64,000 nucleotides of DNA from assembly GCF_963678635.1 (NCBI RefSeq), contig NC_087067.1:45327629-45391628 (forward strand), in the 5' to 3' direction. The stretch's first letter is position 1. Each line of letters starts with the position of its first letter. The DNA is from Symsagittifera roscoffensis (taxonomy: Eukaryota; Xenacoelomorpha; Acoela; Convolutidae). This document shows positions 32,733 to 44,696 of the stretch, piece by piece. The position numbers and the translations under genes were made by a program. The notes below the pieces were generated by a model. That model saw only the letters and a list, made by a program, of their open reading frames with translations, ran no database searches and was not told where the DNA came from.

Positions 32733-34300
32733 ATGAGTCTAGACAAGTCAAGGATACCGAAACGAGGTAATAGCTCTAGGAAATTCATACCTGAAAAGCA
32801 AAGAAAAACGATGACCGATCCTTTTGTGGATTGGATCAAGCGATCCCGGTCCGACAAAGGGGAGACGATTTCAGGCAGAATGGTTGAAACGAGAAGTCAG
32901 AAGACCTCAGAAGAGCGAAAAGAACTGTTAGAAGTGGAGGTCAATACTGACAATGCCTTGAACGACGACCAGGAAGTACAGGGACTGGAAGGAAGAGGCA
33001 GAAGGCTGGCGAGTGAATCTACTCCGGTAGAACAAGGCCATGATTTTTCCACTTCCACCGGGACATTGGATCGAGAAGAGATGTCGGAACTGTCCGACAT
33101 CTCAACTGAAGTAGCGGCGACGAGAAGATCTCCGACAAACATCACTATGATGGCAGGCGGAACTGGGAAACAAACAACGTCATCATCGTTCTCAGAAAGA
33201 ATGAAGAACACCTTTGGAAACATCTTCCCATTCACCATGCGAGGAGGCGCAGGGAACGAAGTTGAAACCCAGGAGGAAGAGGATGAAGAGGAGCAAGGGG
33301 ACTTTGGATCTCAAGTCAGCCTCAATAGTTCAATCCAGGAGAATGAGGCATACGTCGGAAGAGAGACTGGAACCATGGACAAATTTGGTGTAGTGACAAC
33401 GATAAGCAAAGAGGCAAACACAACGGGCCTGTCAAAAGACTTCGCGATTAAGACGAGTTCAGAGCCACAAACTGGAGAGAGTAGAACCAGAGGGCTAGGC
33501 AACGCGTTGGCGGATCCTGAAATAGATAATGGGAAGACGTCGAGACAGAGAGTCAAGGCCCGGATCTCGACCAGCACGAAGCTACCTGGGACCGACAGGG
33601 TTACACCGCCACTAGTGACGCCACTCGTGGATAACGGGGCAGCACTAGAAGGAGCCTTAAACAACATAGTGGACAGTTTAGGAGAACAAAATGAACAGAT
33701 GTCAATAAGGATGAGTGAACTAAGAGAGAGTCTGCGGGAAGAAATAAACCGCAACAGACAAGAAGTTGGCAGGAGCGAAAAACGCTTGAAAGAAAGAACG
33801 GACGAACATATGGCGAGGAACTTGTCACGAATGACAAGAGAGGCGGAACAGCGAGAGTTACGCTTAAGAGACGACATGGAGAAGTTAAGAATTCATCAAG
33901 AGCAGTCTCTTGGGACTCTTGACACAAAGATAGACGCGATGATGGAGAGGCGAACTCAGGCTATCATGGATAGGTTGGACGGGCTACTAAGCAGCAAGAG
34001 TGGACCAAAAGAAGGAGAACCGAACTCGGGAGGTCCCAGCAGGGAACCGAGGGTGAAATTCAATGAACATCAGAGGAGGAAGACGTATGGATCCACTAGA
34101 GGCAGGGGCAGTTCATCAGGCTATGTGCTACAAGGGGTAATGGAACATGGGGCCCGAACAGTAGAGCAAGTTCAACGGGGAACAGACAAACCTCTAACGA
34201 ACGACCGACGCAAGGCACACATGCGACTGGGAGAAGTGATTCCGGCAACAGGGGGCATGCAAGCCCGAGGAGGAGTCATGTGGGCCAAGCGGGAAACGCT
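32733..34300 (+). pseudogene. Gag N-terminal region, copy 2
   Basis: The open frame starts at ATG 32733 (MSLDKSRIPKRG) and runs 561 codons to 34418, but the native gag frame is left near 34270. It is acidic and Ser/Thr-rich in the first 300 residues, then has a long coiled coil (about residues 305-430, SMRMSELRE-like heptads, rich in Arg and Glu). In Ty3-type elements this region forms the particle shell. The start is chosen because it is the first ATG after the leader and begins uninterrupted coding. After about 34270 the frame no longer looks like gag, and the capsid sequence appears in another frame. Confidence 0.65.
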
Positions 34301-35600
34301 CACGGTGATTCGGATTGCAGGGATGCACCGCACACAGAGCCTTCGACGAGGTGTGAGGACACTCAAGCGGGACACTCAAGGGATGCTACGGCAATGGCCA
34401 CAGCATTTGAACCCCTAAACAGGTCTTTGGAGACATTCCTGACAAGGTTATCTAGAACCAATGAACGCAGTGAGAAGTCCAGAAGAGTCTTTAAGAAACC
34501 AAGATGCTACAAAGACGAATCTGATGGCTGTATTGATACCTGGATAGACGTAATGAAGTTGCATTTTGAGGAAGAGGACTTGTGGGAGAGACAGGAATGC
34601 AGTGCGCTCACCAGCAACTTGGAAGGGACAGAAGCAATACCAACGTGACACTGCTGAGAAAATCTTCGAAATCTTGTTAAACCGTTTCGGATCAGGGGTG
34701 CAGGGGCACCAGGCGATGATGCGCTTCGAGAAACGGAGGCAACGAGAAGATGAAACGATAGACAAGTTTCTCGATGATTTGGAAGTGCTGAGGAGACGCA
34801 GCCAACCGGACGAGTCAAACCGAAGGATGAACTTGGCCGTAGCCTCGAAATTTATCGATAGTGTGAAGAATGATGAACTTCGTACGATGCTAGCAACGCA
34901 TTACACACCACTATCAACCAATGCGCCAATACCGGAGGAGTTGAGGCTCAAATCAAAAGAGTATCTTTTGTTGAAACCTCCTTCAAGATCTGGACATTAC
35001 AAGAACAATTATGGCAATTTTAACAACAGACCAGCAAACCAAGGGAACAATTGGTACAAACCGAGGGATGATATGGACAAGAGACGCTCTTGTGCTAATT
35101 GCAGTTCAACGGACCATCATGTGTCAGCATGCCCAGCTTACAAACAAGGCATGAAAGCAATAGGCTTTAGCCTCGAGGACGAAGATGCGTCAGAGTTGGA
35201 CCATGAGGATTTCATGAGAGGAGTAATTGCAAAATTTGGCCCGAGGTGTTTCTTTTGCAACTTGGAAGGTCATTTTAAATCAGATTGTCCGCAATTCTGG
35301 GATGCAGTGGCAGACATCAAGCATCCAAGACATGAAGAAGCTTTGTCAGGAGTGAAAGCCAGCAAGGCTCGACTTTTGAGTGAAGCGGAGGCACGCAGAA
35401 AGGATAAACCTCAAGAGCTGGCGGCAAAGAAGATGCAAGCGGTAACAGAGGAGGCACGTGAGCCGGAACCAGCAACTGCGGCTGACGACTTCAAGATTGA
35501 TTATAAGGCAGCCGCAAGGGATGCTCTGAATAGAGTACAGCACGAATTGGTGACCAAAGAGATCGAACAAAAACTGAAACTTGAACTGGAAAATGAGTAA
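34280..35600 (+). pseudogene. Gag capsid core and nucleocapsid, copy 2 (two frames)
   Basis: 34280-34648 carries the start of the gag core (WIDVMKLHFEEEDL). A small deletion near 34625 shifts the frame, and the rest continues at about 34630-35600 (EIFEILLNRFGSG, ETIDKFLDDLEVLRRR, VASKFIDSVKNDEL), the retrotransposon-gag fold. Two CCHC zinc knuckles follow: C176-C179-H184-C189 and C228-C231-H236-C241, counted from ATG 34566. These bind element RNA for packaging. A charged tail ends at TAA 35598-35600. The two frame changes mean this copy cannot make full Gag. Confidence 0.8.
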
Positions 35601-35821
35601 CTGAATACCTTCGAAGCAACGGAGTTCGAAGAGACGAAAGCACCAAGCAGTTTAGACATGAAACTTAAAGTGATCTCCGGTAAGAGGTTCGGCATGGTGC
35701 CGCAATGAAAATAAGATACAGTCGATAATCTCAGTGGCTGGACACCAGGTAATAAGAAATCTGAGTGAACCATCCGAGTTCACTTTAAGGCATTTGGACT
35801 TATGCAGATTATCTGAGGCAG
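35601..35821 (+). pseudogene. Gag-protease junction, copy 2
   Basis: About 220 bases with fragmented frames between the gag stop and the protease frame. In a normal element this would be a frameshift or readthrough junction; here stops in all frames prevent a clear reading. Confidence 0.4.
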
Positions 35822-37186
35822 GTGGAGCCACGCACCGAGTCGAGAGCTGTGCGAGCACTACTAACGACGGGTGGCCCTCGCATGAAGAAACTTCATGGAC
35901 GCTACCTGGAAGTCTATGGGCCGTATCAAATAATGCTGAACGTGGATGGAATCAGTATCTACACCAGGACTTATGTAACAACAGATGATGACCAAATGGG
36001 GCAGATCTATTTGGGAGAAGAGGAACTCAAGGTCCGCAGGATAGGCCATGACGCCATGATGGAACAAGACGCAGTACACATTGGGTATGAAGCAGATGTG
36101 ACAGCACATCTGCTCGACACCAACGGAACAAAACTCGGAGTCACAGGGCTTCTGGACACAGGAGCGGTAGTGAGTGTGATGCCGATAAAAACTTGGGAAA
36201 GAATGGGCTTCACGCGGGAAGATCTAATTCCAACGAATCTCCGACTGGCCGCAGCCAATCGAGGAGCTATCTACGTAGCCGGAAGAACACCAATAACGGT
36301 CCTCCACATGGGAGGACGGGATCTTTGGATGAGCTTCCTGGTGGTAGAGAATCTGGACGACGCCGACCAATTAATCTTGGGCAGAGATTTTGTCAGGAAT
36401 TTTGACGTGATGATTGACTTGAACAACGGTCTGATACGGATTAGAAACCCGGACCGGAAGTATGTTAAGAGACCAATTAATAGGATAATAACAGACGAAA
36501 ACAAGGTACCAATTTTTTTGGATAGAAAAGTAAAATTACAACCAGGACAAGCTGTGGTAGCAGTTTTTAGAATGAGAAATTTGAATTCGTTAAGTGATAG
36601 TAAACAGGTTTGCTTAGTACCGAATCCCAATAGTCAGAGTTCGGTGATTTTAGGCCGGAGCTTCTCGGTAACGCGAAACGGACTGTGTGTCAGTGTGTTG
36701 TTGAACACACTGGACACCACGGTTTCAATCCAGCGTGGAAAGAAGCTTGGCTACGCCTTGCCGATGAGGACCGACTATGAGGAGACACAAAACTTGAAGA
36801 GATATAGTGTGAAAGACTGTCCTTATCATGCCAATAAAGATAAAATTTTAAAGAGGATTAATGAATTAAAATCTATTCATAAATTGTTTTCAATTAAATC
36901 CGAGACGGACGACGGCTTATCAAGCTGCTCGAATTTTCCGGAACGCCCCTCGTCATATGAACTAGAATCTGACAAACCGGTTTTGCCAGAGATAGAACAT
37001 TTAAAAGGGAAAATAGGTGAGGGAGATTTCGAAAAATTGCGGGACCTCCTAAATCGGAACGCAGATGTATTTTCAAAACATAAGGCGGATATCGGTTGCT
37101 GTAATTTCGTCGAACACGAAATCGAACTAGAAGAGGGCGCCGTTCCCCATAGGGAAGGCGCAAGGCGAATGACGCCACACAAATAG
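35822..37186 (+). pseudogene. Aspartic protease and N-terminal RT spacer, copy 2
   Basis: The 454-codon frame contains the retroviral-type aspartic protease: LLDTGAVVSVMP with catalytic D112-T113-G114, and the later hydrophobic-G block LILGRDFV that supports the active dimer. The protease cleaves Gag-Pol into mature proteins. A linker of about 220 residues follows, ending near the RT start (EIELEEGAVPHREGARRM). A TAG at 37184-37186 is an in-frame nonsense codon: the RT continues in the same frame directly after it. The true N-terminus may lie upstream of the first ATG. Confidence 0.8.
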
Positions 37187-37642
37187 GAAGCGTGCCGAGC
37201 GGAAATAGAAATGTTGCTTGAATACGACATGATAGAACCCTCGAAATCGCCGAACGCGGTAACGATAAAAGATGCGTACCCGATACCGCGAATAGACGAG
37301 AGCCTATCTAAACTTGGTGATACCAAGTTCTTCACCACATTGGACTTAGGTTCTGCCTTCTGGCAGGTTCCTTTGCGGAAAAAGGATAGGGAAAAAACCG
37401 GTTTCGCGTGCGAATTGGGGTTGTACCAGTGGAAGAGGATGCCCTTCGGCTTGTGCAATGCAACAGCAACTTTTCAAAGGCTGATGGCTCAGGCTTTGAC
37501 AGGAGTGACCAAAAAGTACGGGAATCTCTTGATGTGCTACGTGGATGACGTAGTCATAGCGACACCGACCCTGGAGGATCACATTGATCGGCTCGATGAG
37601 GTCTTCGGATGTATGAAAAGAGCAAGTACCTGGGAAGAATGA
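37187..37642 (+). pseudogene. Reverse transcriptase, copy 2 (deleted)
   Basis: In frame with the protease after the TAG. It contains EYDMIEPSKSPNA, then KDAYPIPRIDESL, LDLGSAFWQVPL (motif A), MPFGLCNATATF (motif B) and CYVDDVVIA (catalytic YVDD, residues 110-113 from ATG 37211). Two lesions are visible. Between SPNA and VTIKDAYP roughly 20-25 residues usually holding RT block 1/2 are absent. After MKRA a 49 bp stretch that copy 1 retains is missing, which shifts the frame. RT is therefore inactive. Confidence 0.85.
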
Positions 37643-38183
37643 TGGACAGGCATGGTGTGAGGCCAGATCCGGAAGCAGTAGAAGCAGTGTTGACATGGAA
37701 GCTCCAAGAACGGACACACAGCTCATGAGCTTCCTAGGGTTTGCCAATTACTACCGAGAATTCATAACAGGATATGCGGACAAGGTGTACCCGATGCAGA
37801 AGCTGATGCGCAACAAAGGGAAAAAGTTCGAATGGAACGATGAGGCGCAGGTTGCTTTCGAGAACATAAAGCGGGAACTGTGCGAAGCGCCAGTGCTGGG
37901 CATGCCTACAGAAAAGGGCATGTATGTTCTCGACACAGACGCATCGGTGGTGGCCATCTCAGGAATCTTGCATCAAGAGCAAGAATGGAACGGAAGAACA
38001 GTTCTCCGTCCCATTGCATACGGCAGCAAAGTCTTGAGTGACACAGAGATGAAATATGGCGCACCAAAAGCAGAAATGTTTGCAGTAGTCACCTTCGTGG
38101 AGAAGTACCGTGCATACTTGGGGAGCATACTTCAAGTGCATACTTCAAGTTACGCGTGGACAACAGAGCGTTATCCTGGTTGA
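37643..38183 (+). pseudogene. RT thumb and RNase H, copy 2
   Basis: The frame 37695-38183 begins with SFLGFANYYREFITGY and continues to RNase H with YVLDTDAS (D80-T-D82-A-S84; first catalytic Asp) and KAEMFAVV (catalytic Glu region). A short direct repeat near 38128-38150 (ACTTCAAG twice) shifts the frame before the last RNase H blocks, which continue in the next ORF (DNRALSWL, NADSLS). A 9 bp duplication GAAGCAGTA lies at about 37672-37690. RNase H removes RNA from RNA-DNA hybrids during reverse transcription. Confidence 0.8.
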
Positions 38184-41056
38184 AGACCTACACGATGGAT
38201 CAGAGTTATATTGATGATGGATTTAGATGGATAGTAAGACTGAATGGCTACCATATGATAATCGAATATAGGATGCGTGATAAACACCAGAATGCTGACA
38301 GCCTCAGCAAGAAAACTGAGTTCTATGAAAGATTGGAGCAGAAGCAGGCCAATCAGGCGGAAATAAAGGAGGGATTCTCGTTTCTGGACAAAGAAACTTA
38401 TGAAGCTCTTCCCTTAACGAGATGGTTGGATAAGTCTGGACATCCAATTCCAGGGCACCCTGAGTTACCTGTAGAGAAAGCAGCCGAGATAAAGATCCTG
38501 TCCAAGAAGGACCCGGTCCCCTTGGATTTGTTGCTGCGCTCGAACCTGGTCCAGCAAGAACTCTCTCGCATGAATATAAACAGCCTCTCATTATTGGATA
38601 AAACGGTGCAAGTCACACCACAAGTGATGCGGATGCTGGGTGGATTGTTAGAAAGAGAAGTGACCAGAGATGACCCCGAGTGGACAGCTGCAGTGGCATC
38701 GCTAACAGTCAGTGAGAAAGTGAAGATCATGCCGTCCAGACGACAGCACGAAGAGAATGAGAGGGATTGTAGGACAATAGTTCAGCAACTAGTATCCTCA
38801 ATACCCCAAGAGATTTTAACCAGTACTTCTTACGGACAGAAAGAACAGGGAAGCAGCAAGCGAAAGAAAACCGTCACCTTCGTGGACCAGGATAAGGAAG
38901 GTAAAAAGGTAGAACAAAATCGGCTGCAAGACTATTTGTCCGGGGAGACGAATGATGAAAAGAACCAGCGATCACAAGATCAACACCCGGGACAAGAAAA
39001 TTTGTCCGGGGAGTCTGAGATAGACGAGAAAATTCCTGATGAGAAACAGGACCTAGAGAACAAGGTTTTGTCAGGGGAGTTCAGATGGATGCGAAGAAGG
39101 CACAGACATGATCTGGAGGAGCGTGCAGTCTCCAGCACAACCTCTTCGACGGATGATGATTCCCGAAACTCAGGAATGGACACCTATTCAGACAAGAACT
39201 CGAGTTCGGGATCAGAACTGTCAGAACTAGCGATACACACGCTACTAGTGGAAACTCGGGCAAGGGACCTGGACAGAGAAGTGTACCAGGATCCTGACAG
39301 TGATCGCTACCTAATACCAAGCGAAAGAGTCTTTGACAACGCAGCGGATGACTTAGAAACGATAGCGGTATCGAAACGCTCGATAAGCCTGTTGCCGCAG
39401 AAAGCGGTAGTCAGGACTGATCTTCTGCCGTTTGAACAAGAAACACAACCGTTGGCGAAGATTTGGTGCGTTAAGATGGAAGAAGACACACATCAGCCCA
39501 ACGAGCTGAATAGTCAGATGAGGGTCATGAAGACGTTCTTGAAGGCGAGATACAGACTCTCGGACCTTCTAAGGGCGCAGAGAAATGATCGCATGACAAG
39601 CAACCTGAAAAGGTGGATCGAGAATGGTTCTCCGGATAAAGGGGACCTCGAGGAAGATAGTTATCGCATCCTGAGACAATACTTCATGCAGAAGGAAGGG
39701 AGGTTATATTTGAACAAGGACGGGATTGTGGCTTGCAAAAGAAGGGAGGAAGACAGAGTCCTATACAAGTATAACGCGATAGTGTTACCGCAACTCTATC
39801 AGACAGAACTATTATTCAGGTCACATGATCAGATGGGCCATCAGGGGATCGACAAAGTATATCAGAGGATCCTGAAGCGCTTTGAGTGGCCTGGGAAGAA
39901 AAAGGCATGCGAGAAATGGGTAACAGCATGTCTGTCGTGCCAACAGGTCAAGGATCCAAGGAAGTTGCGATTTCCTTTACAATCGATCGAGTCGTCTGAA
40001 TTCAACGAGGTGGTGCAAATAGATCACCAAAAGATATGCATGACAGACAATGGTTATAATCAGGTGCTGGTCATGATAGATCATTTCACGAAGTATGCAG
40101 AGGCCGTGCCCTGCATAACTGCCTCGGCGGAAGAGACATGCGACCACCTGATCAATACGTGGATAGCAAGACATGGTGGTCCGATGACGTTTCAATCGGA
40201 TAATGGAACAGCTTTCGTAGGAGAGCTTACGAAAGAGCTTATGAGACGCTCACAGGTCGCTCAGGCTCACTCCACGACATACCACCCTCAGACGAATGGC
40301 TTAGTGGAAAGACAGAACAGGACGTTAGTGTCGATGCTGAGAGTATATTGTTCCAGGTACATGACCGATTGGGACAGATACCTTCCACAGGTGATGGGAG
40401 CATATAACAGCACGCAACACTCCACCACTGGAGTCAGTCCACACATGATGCTAACTGGACACGAAAAGTCTTTTCTCTTAACCTTCTTCTACCCAGAATA
40501 TGAGGGAAAAAAAACGTCCCCACAGGTCTACGTGACGGATGTGATCAGACGCCAACAGGAGCTGAACGATTTGTGTAGACGAAACACTCAGCAGGCACAG
40601 GCAAGGCAGAGGAAAAAATTCGACAAGAAAGCAGCTGGTGCAAAGGCTTACTCGGTGGGAGACTACGTATGGGTATTTCAGAACGTTATACCACCGAAAA
40701 GGACAAAAAAGCTCCTAAAAAAGTGGAGGGGACCCTTCATGATTACAGAGGTGCACCAGCAGGGACGCTTTTATAGACTGAGTACTGGCCGAGCCGCCCA
40801 CTACGAGAACATCAAGCCACACAATCCATCGACAGAAGACTGGTGTATACCTGCAGACATGGAAGAAGGGGATTATCTAATGATGAATCCTGCTTGTGAG
40901 GTCAATGAAAAAGGCACCAGGGAGAAGAACGATGGAAACGAAGTCGTAGAGGAAGGTACGGATACACCGCTGGACCTGGATCCAAACGAACAGATCGAAG
41001 CGGACGATGAAACCTTACCCACGCAGAGGAAGATTGGCAGGATCCCGAACAGATAG
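38156..41056 (+). pseudogene. RNase H end, linker and integrase, copy 2
   Basis: A 966-codon open frame. It opens with the RNase H tail, then a linker of about 490 residues (charged, Ser-rich), then integrase. Zinc domain: H557, H562, C592, C595. Catalytic DDE: D623 (VQIDHQKI), D682 (FQSDNGTAF), E718 (GLVERQN). A GPF-type C-terminal module follows (KKWRGPFMITEV). All integrase residues look intact. The frame ends at 41054-41056 because one base is missing near 41027 relative to copy 1; the native pol frame continues at 41030 onward. No chromodomain is evident; the macrodomain-like extension follows instead. Confidence 0.85.
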
Positions 41057-42177
41057 AGGTTCCCAAGAACTTGGAACCGGATCTTCCGTTCACCATACAG
41101 ACTCGTCAGAAGGATGGGATGAGACCAAGAAAGAAATACAATCCTTTCGGTGACGACTTTGTAGTGGATAAGATAGATCTAAAGAAGATAGTGGAGGAAG
41201 TAGTGGGTCTAGAGGAAATAACTGTGTCACAAGACATTGACATAGTCGATGATCACGACGATGAGTGGGTTGACGACTGGTCGAAACCCGAGGTAAAATT
41301 CGACGATGAGCAACAGCAGTCATATGAACAAGACCTGACGAACCTGCGTGTCTTAGAGTGGCTGAATGAAACGACCTCGGATCCAGAATAGACTAGCGTC
41401 ACAATTCAAGACGTAGATCGTAAAAGCATGAAATACATCAAGACTGAACGAGATGATCCTTCCTGGGCTACCCAGGAAGGACGACTACTCATTCCAGCTT
41501 CTAACCTTGACTTGATACCCGGTATGCGATCGACGGGGACGTCGATGGATGTTTTTGTCCGGGGAGTGGGGGTAGGACTTACCCACACTGAAAACTTGAT
41601 AATAAAAAAATTAAGAATAGCAAGAGAAACGGGAGACTTAGAAGCAGAAACAGGCGAAGAGCCTAAGAAACCTGACATAGGCAGGGTAGTTGAGTCATAT
41701 TTTAACTTACCAAATGAATATTCAAGTAACATAATACTAACAGATAGTGATTTCATACTCACAAATAGAACATGTGCGATAGCAATCACCGCAGACATGA
41801 GTTTTAGGACAGCGTTAGCGGCAGATTTTAAGAGAGAATACAAAAACGTGGAATTCCTTTGGAAGCAAAGACCAGGGATAGGGGGCGTGGCAGGCTTACC
41901 TCCGGCGACGTCGCAGATACCGGGAAAATACTTGTGCTTCTTGGTAACGAGGGCGACGGAGAAGCAGCACGTGGACCAAGAGAACCTAGTCTTGTCTTTG
42001 ACGAGGCTGAGGGACTTCCTTGTGGAAATGGACGTGAAGGAGCTCTCGCTTCCAGTGTACGATCCAAACAGAGGAAGACTGCATCCTCGGGAATTGTACG
42101 CGCTTGTACACGTGATATTCTCTGATACGAACATACAAGTATATCTACACAAGAAATATTACTTAAGTATAGGCTGA
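41057..42177 (+). pseudogene. Pol C-terminal extension with macrodomain-like module, copy 2
   Basis: Frames 41071-41391 and 41428-42177 are the same frame, separated only by a TAG at 41389-41391 where copy 1 encodes Glu. The first part is acidic. The module spans about residues 100-245 of the second ORF: TCAIAITADMSF, ALAADFKREYKN, PGIGGVAGL, LCFLVTRA, LTRLRDFLVEMDVKELSLPVY, GRLHPRELYALVHVIF and a final strand QVYLHKKYYL. This order of strands and helices matches macrodomains of the ALC1/TARG1 kind. Gly-rich ligand loops are degenerate: no GAG after the first strand and DPNRGRL where a GCGLD-type loop is expected. Binding of ADP-ribose is possible; hydrolysis is doubtful. Pattern-based inference. 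Confidence 0.55.
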
Positions 42178-42573
42178 GTGATGTGCGAAAGAGTGTTAGG
42201 CCAAAGACTAAGTTGTATGTAATATGTGATATGTGTGTTATGTTATGTTATGTTATGTGTTAGGTTATTAAGATCATGGGTAAGTAGGGGTTAGTGACCA
42301 TGAACAACTAAATGACGATCTTGGGAATAGATCCAAAGTTTGGACTGTCCAATCTTAGGTCGAATTCCAAAATTTTAGAAACCAATTGATTTTAATAAAT
42401 TTTAGGATAAATATCTTTTTATCTGAACTGTTTTTAAGCAAATTTTAACGATATATGTTAAGGTGAAACAGATAAGTTTGATATTCGTGATTTCTTTTCT
42501 AGATCCTGATTGATCATTTAAATTACTCACTTGAGTCAAAGAATCGAATCAAATCAAACTTGAAAAGAATAGA
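42178..42573 (+). other. Inter-ORF spacer of copy 2
   Basis: Non-coding, with a GTTAT-type pentamer microsatellite (about 42232-42266) and a block conserved with copy 1 (about 42290-42370). T-rich toward the right, ending in a candidate splice acceptor. Confidence 0.55.
42491..42502 (+). promoter_or_regulatory. Candidate 3' splice site before the SGNH ORF, copy 2
   Basis: TTTCTTTTCTAG, ending 71 bases before ATG 42574. The same site is kept in copy 1. It could create a spliced subgenomic mRNA. Confidence 0.45.
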
Positions 42574-43932
42574 ATGGACAACTTCAACCCGGATGAATTG
42601 ATAGACCTGGCAGAGGCATATGTAGGACCGATGATAGATGCGATCTATCGTCGGCTGATCGATCGAGACTTCGCTCTGGAGGACCCAGAGGTAGTCATGT
42701 TGCTGACCGCCCTGATCAACATCTTGGGGCACGACAACCGTGGGGACCGCCCCACGGAAATCCTGTTGATGGCAGCATATGGAGAAAGAGGAGTACTAGA
42801 CCGCCCAAACATGAGAGTGATGAGGTGGAGAAACGGGGCTCTCACAGGGAGTGACTTGGCGAATGAGCCTGGATTGGGAGGTTCTAGGACTTACCAACCA
42901 GGTGAGATGCCAATGCCCTCCAAGCCCAAACCTGGGTTGACGAGAATGCATCAGGAGATGAACAGCGAGGTGACCTCGTCTGGTTCACCACTGAGAGCAG
43001 CTGTGCCAACAAAAAGGGCGAAAGTAGCACAGAAGGTTCAGACGAACCAAACCATACAAGATCTGGACGAGATGAACGATCAGCTGAGAAGTACGAAGAA
43101 GGAGCTGGACGAGATGACCAGAAGCATGCTCCAGATGGAGGAAGATCGGGACATGTGGATAAAGTTGTTTGAAGACTGCAACAAAAAGCAGGGTCAAGAG
43201 ATTGAGCGCTTAAGGCAGGAATACAAAGAGCGATCGGAGCAGGTGGCGTTGACAACGGCCGTGGAGAAAGTGATACCTGCAAGGGAGTTTCCTCGTGGGC
43301 AGTCCCCGATGGAGCTCTTGGCGCCTCGAGAAATGAGTCAAACAACGGAGACACGGCTCCCAGCAGAGACAAATCGAGTAACAATCCCGGATCCTAGTGA
43401 CACCTTGGGTGATCCCGTCGTAGAACAGACAGTGAGGAAGCTGATAGAGACAGCTGGACGACTGGTCGCTAACAAGAATGCGCCAGGTTCCGGGGTGACT
43501 GCACCCTATGGAACGATTGACGATACGGGCAGAGTACAAATCTCCCAGACCGTGATCAAACAAGGGATAAGTAACTTGACACCACTCATGGGGAGTTCGA
43601 GAATCCCAGAGAGGAAAGCACGAAAGATGCCAGCGAAGAAAGTGTCTCGCATAATAGACGTGCAGAAGAATAATCAATTGAAATACAAATTCACGGGAGT
43701 TTCGGAGACGGATCCGAGGGCCTGCTTCAATCGAGCTACCTGGAGCCCGGCTGTGAACCTGCAGCAACCACCGCTCGGGACCTCTCATCTGATATTGGGA
43801 GACAGCTTAGTCAGAGTGCTGTCGAATTTGAGGACCTCGTGGGTCACCACGGTGATGGCCTTTGGAGGCGCGACGATAGCCCAATTATATCGGATGGTGG
43901 AACTGATGAATCCAGGGAGGATCCCAATGTGA
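42574..43932 (+). pseudogene. SGNH-hydrolase-like protein in env position, copy 2 (truncated)
   Basis: A 452-codon open frame starting MDNFNPDELIDLAEAY. Residues 1-130 are helical and unrecognised. Residues about 165-225 are a probable coiled coil (EMNDQLRSTKKELDEM). Residues about 230-400 are polar and low complexity. From about 403 the SGNH domain begins: ILGDSLVRVL with G409-D410-S411 (catalytic Ser), and FGGATIAQ (block II). The frame ends at 43932, and soon after a deletion removes blocks III-V. Copy 1 retains blocks III-V. No signal peptide or membrane helix is seen, so it is not a typical envelope protein. Confidence 0.65.
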
Positions 43933-44696
43933 TGATCTTAGTTGGGAGAATGACATCTCCAGAGGTTCAGATGGCTGGAAGCTCATGTGAGAGAAAATAA
44001 TAGACAGGAGGCACCGACGAGAGAACAGTTGCCGAAGTTAGATTGTCTAAAAGATTTAGATCTTTTTAAGACAATATGCAAAATTCTAAATATTCCGATG
44101 GAAGTGAAGAGGATATGGGCAAGAAAATGATTGATGCCATGGTTCAGAGCTAACATGACTGCATGGTTGTACGAGTATGCGAAGAAGCATATGTCGAAGC
44201 ATGGCAGAGTGTACAGTGAATATCAGCTAGACATTGGGGCTGGAGCTTTCAAGCGAGCTCTCGTGACTCATCGGAATGCAATGACCCCCCCTGTGAAAAG
44301 AATTTCCAGGACGAGTGAACGTAGTGGAAATGAGAAGGCAGAGATGCTGAAAGAAGATTTGGAGAGAAACGTGACGTTGTGTCTCCACAATAGCTTCTGC
44401 AGGAACATAGAATCTAACGTGGATCCCCTACCTTGCTGCAAACAGAGGGTAGAAGAGCAGAAGTGTTGAAGGACGGCTTCCAGCAGCGTCAGGATAGCTA
44501 ACGACGTGTTACAAGATACGGAGACTGAGAGTGCCAAGTCAGTATCACAGGAGGAAGAAATGGAACATTGACGGATGACCGAAAAACAAGATGAAAAAAG
44601 AGATGAAATTAGAAGAATTTAGAAGTTTTAGAACTTCTAAACGACAAAAAAAGAAGAAAACAAAGGAGTGATGAAGAGAAATTAAAACTCAGAATT
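43933..44696 (+). pseudogene. Deletion junction and C-terminal remnant, copy 2
   Basis: After the deletion junction (about 43930-43965) the sequence matches copy 1 from about 14955. A TGA at 44128-44130 replaces an Arg codon of copy 1 (CGA to TGA), leaving an open piece 44131-44469 that begins near LMPWFRANMTAWLYEYAKK. It ends with several Cys (LPCCKQRVEEQKC). The rest is basic and purine-rich up to the LTR (AAAAAAAGAAGAAAACAAAGGAG at about 44646-44668 could be the polypurine tract). Confidence 0.5.

Noticed and set aside
33311..33927. Long antisense open frames across gag
   Set aside because: They mirror the codon bias of the sense gag frame and have no recognisable motif; they are shadows.
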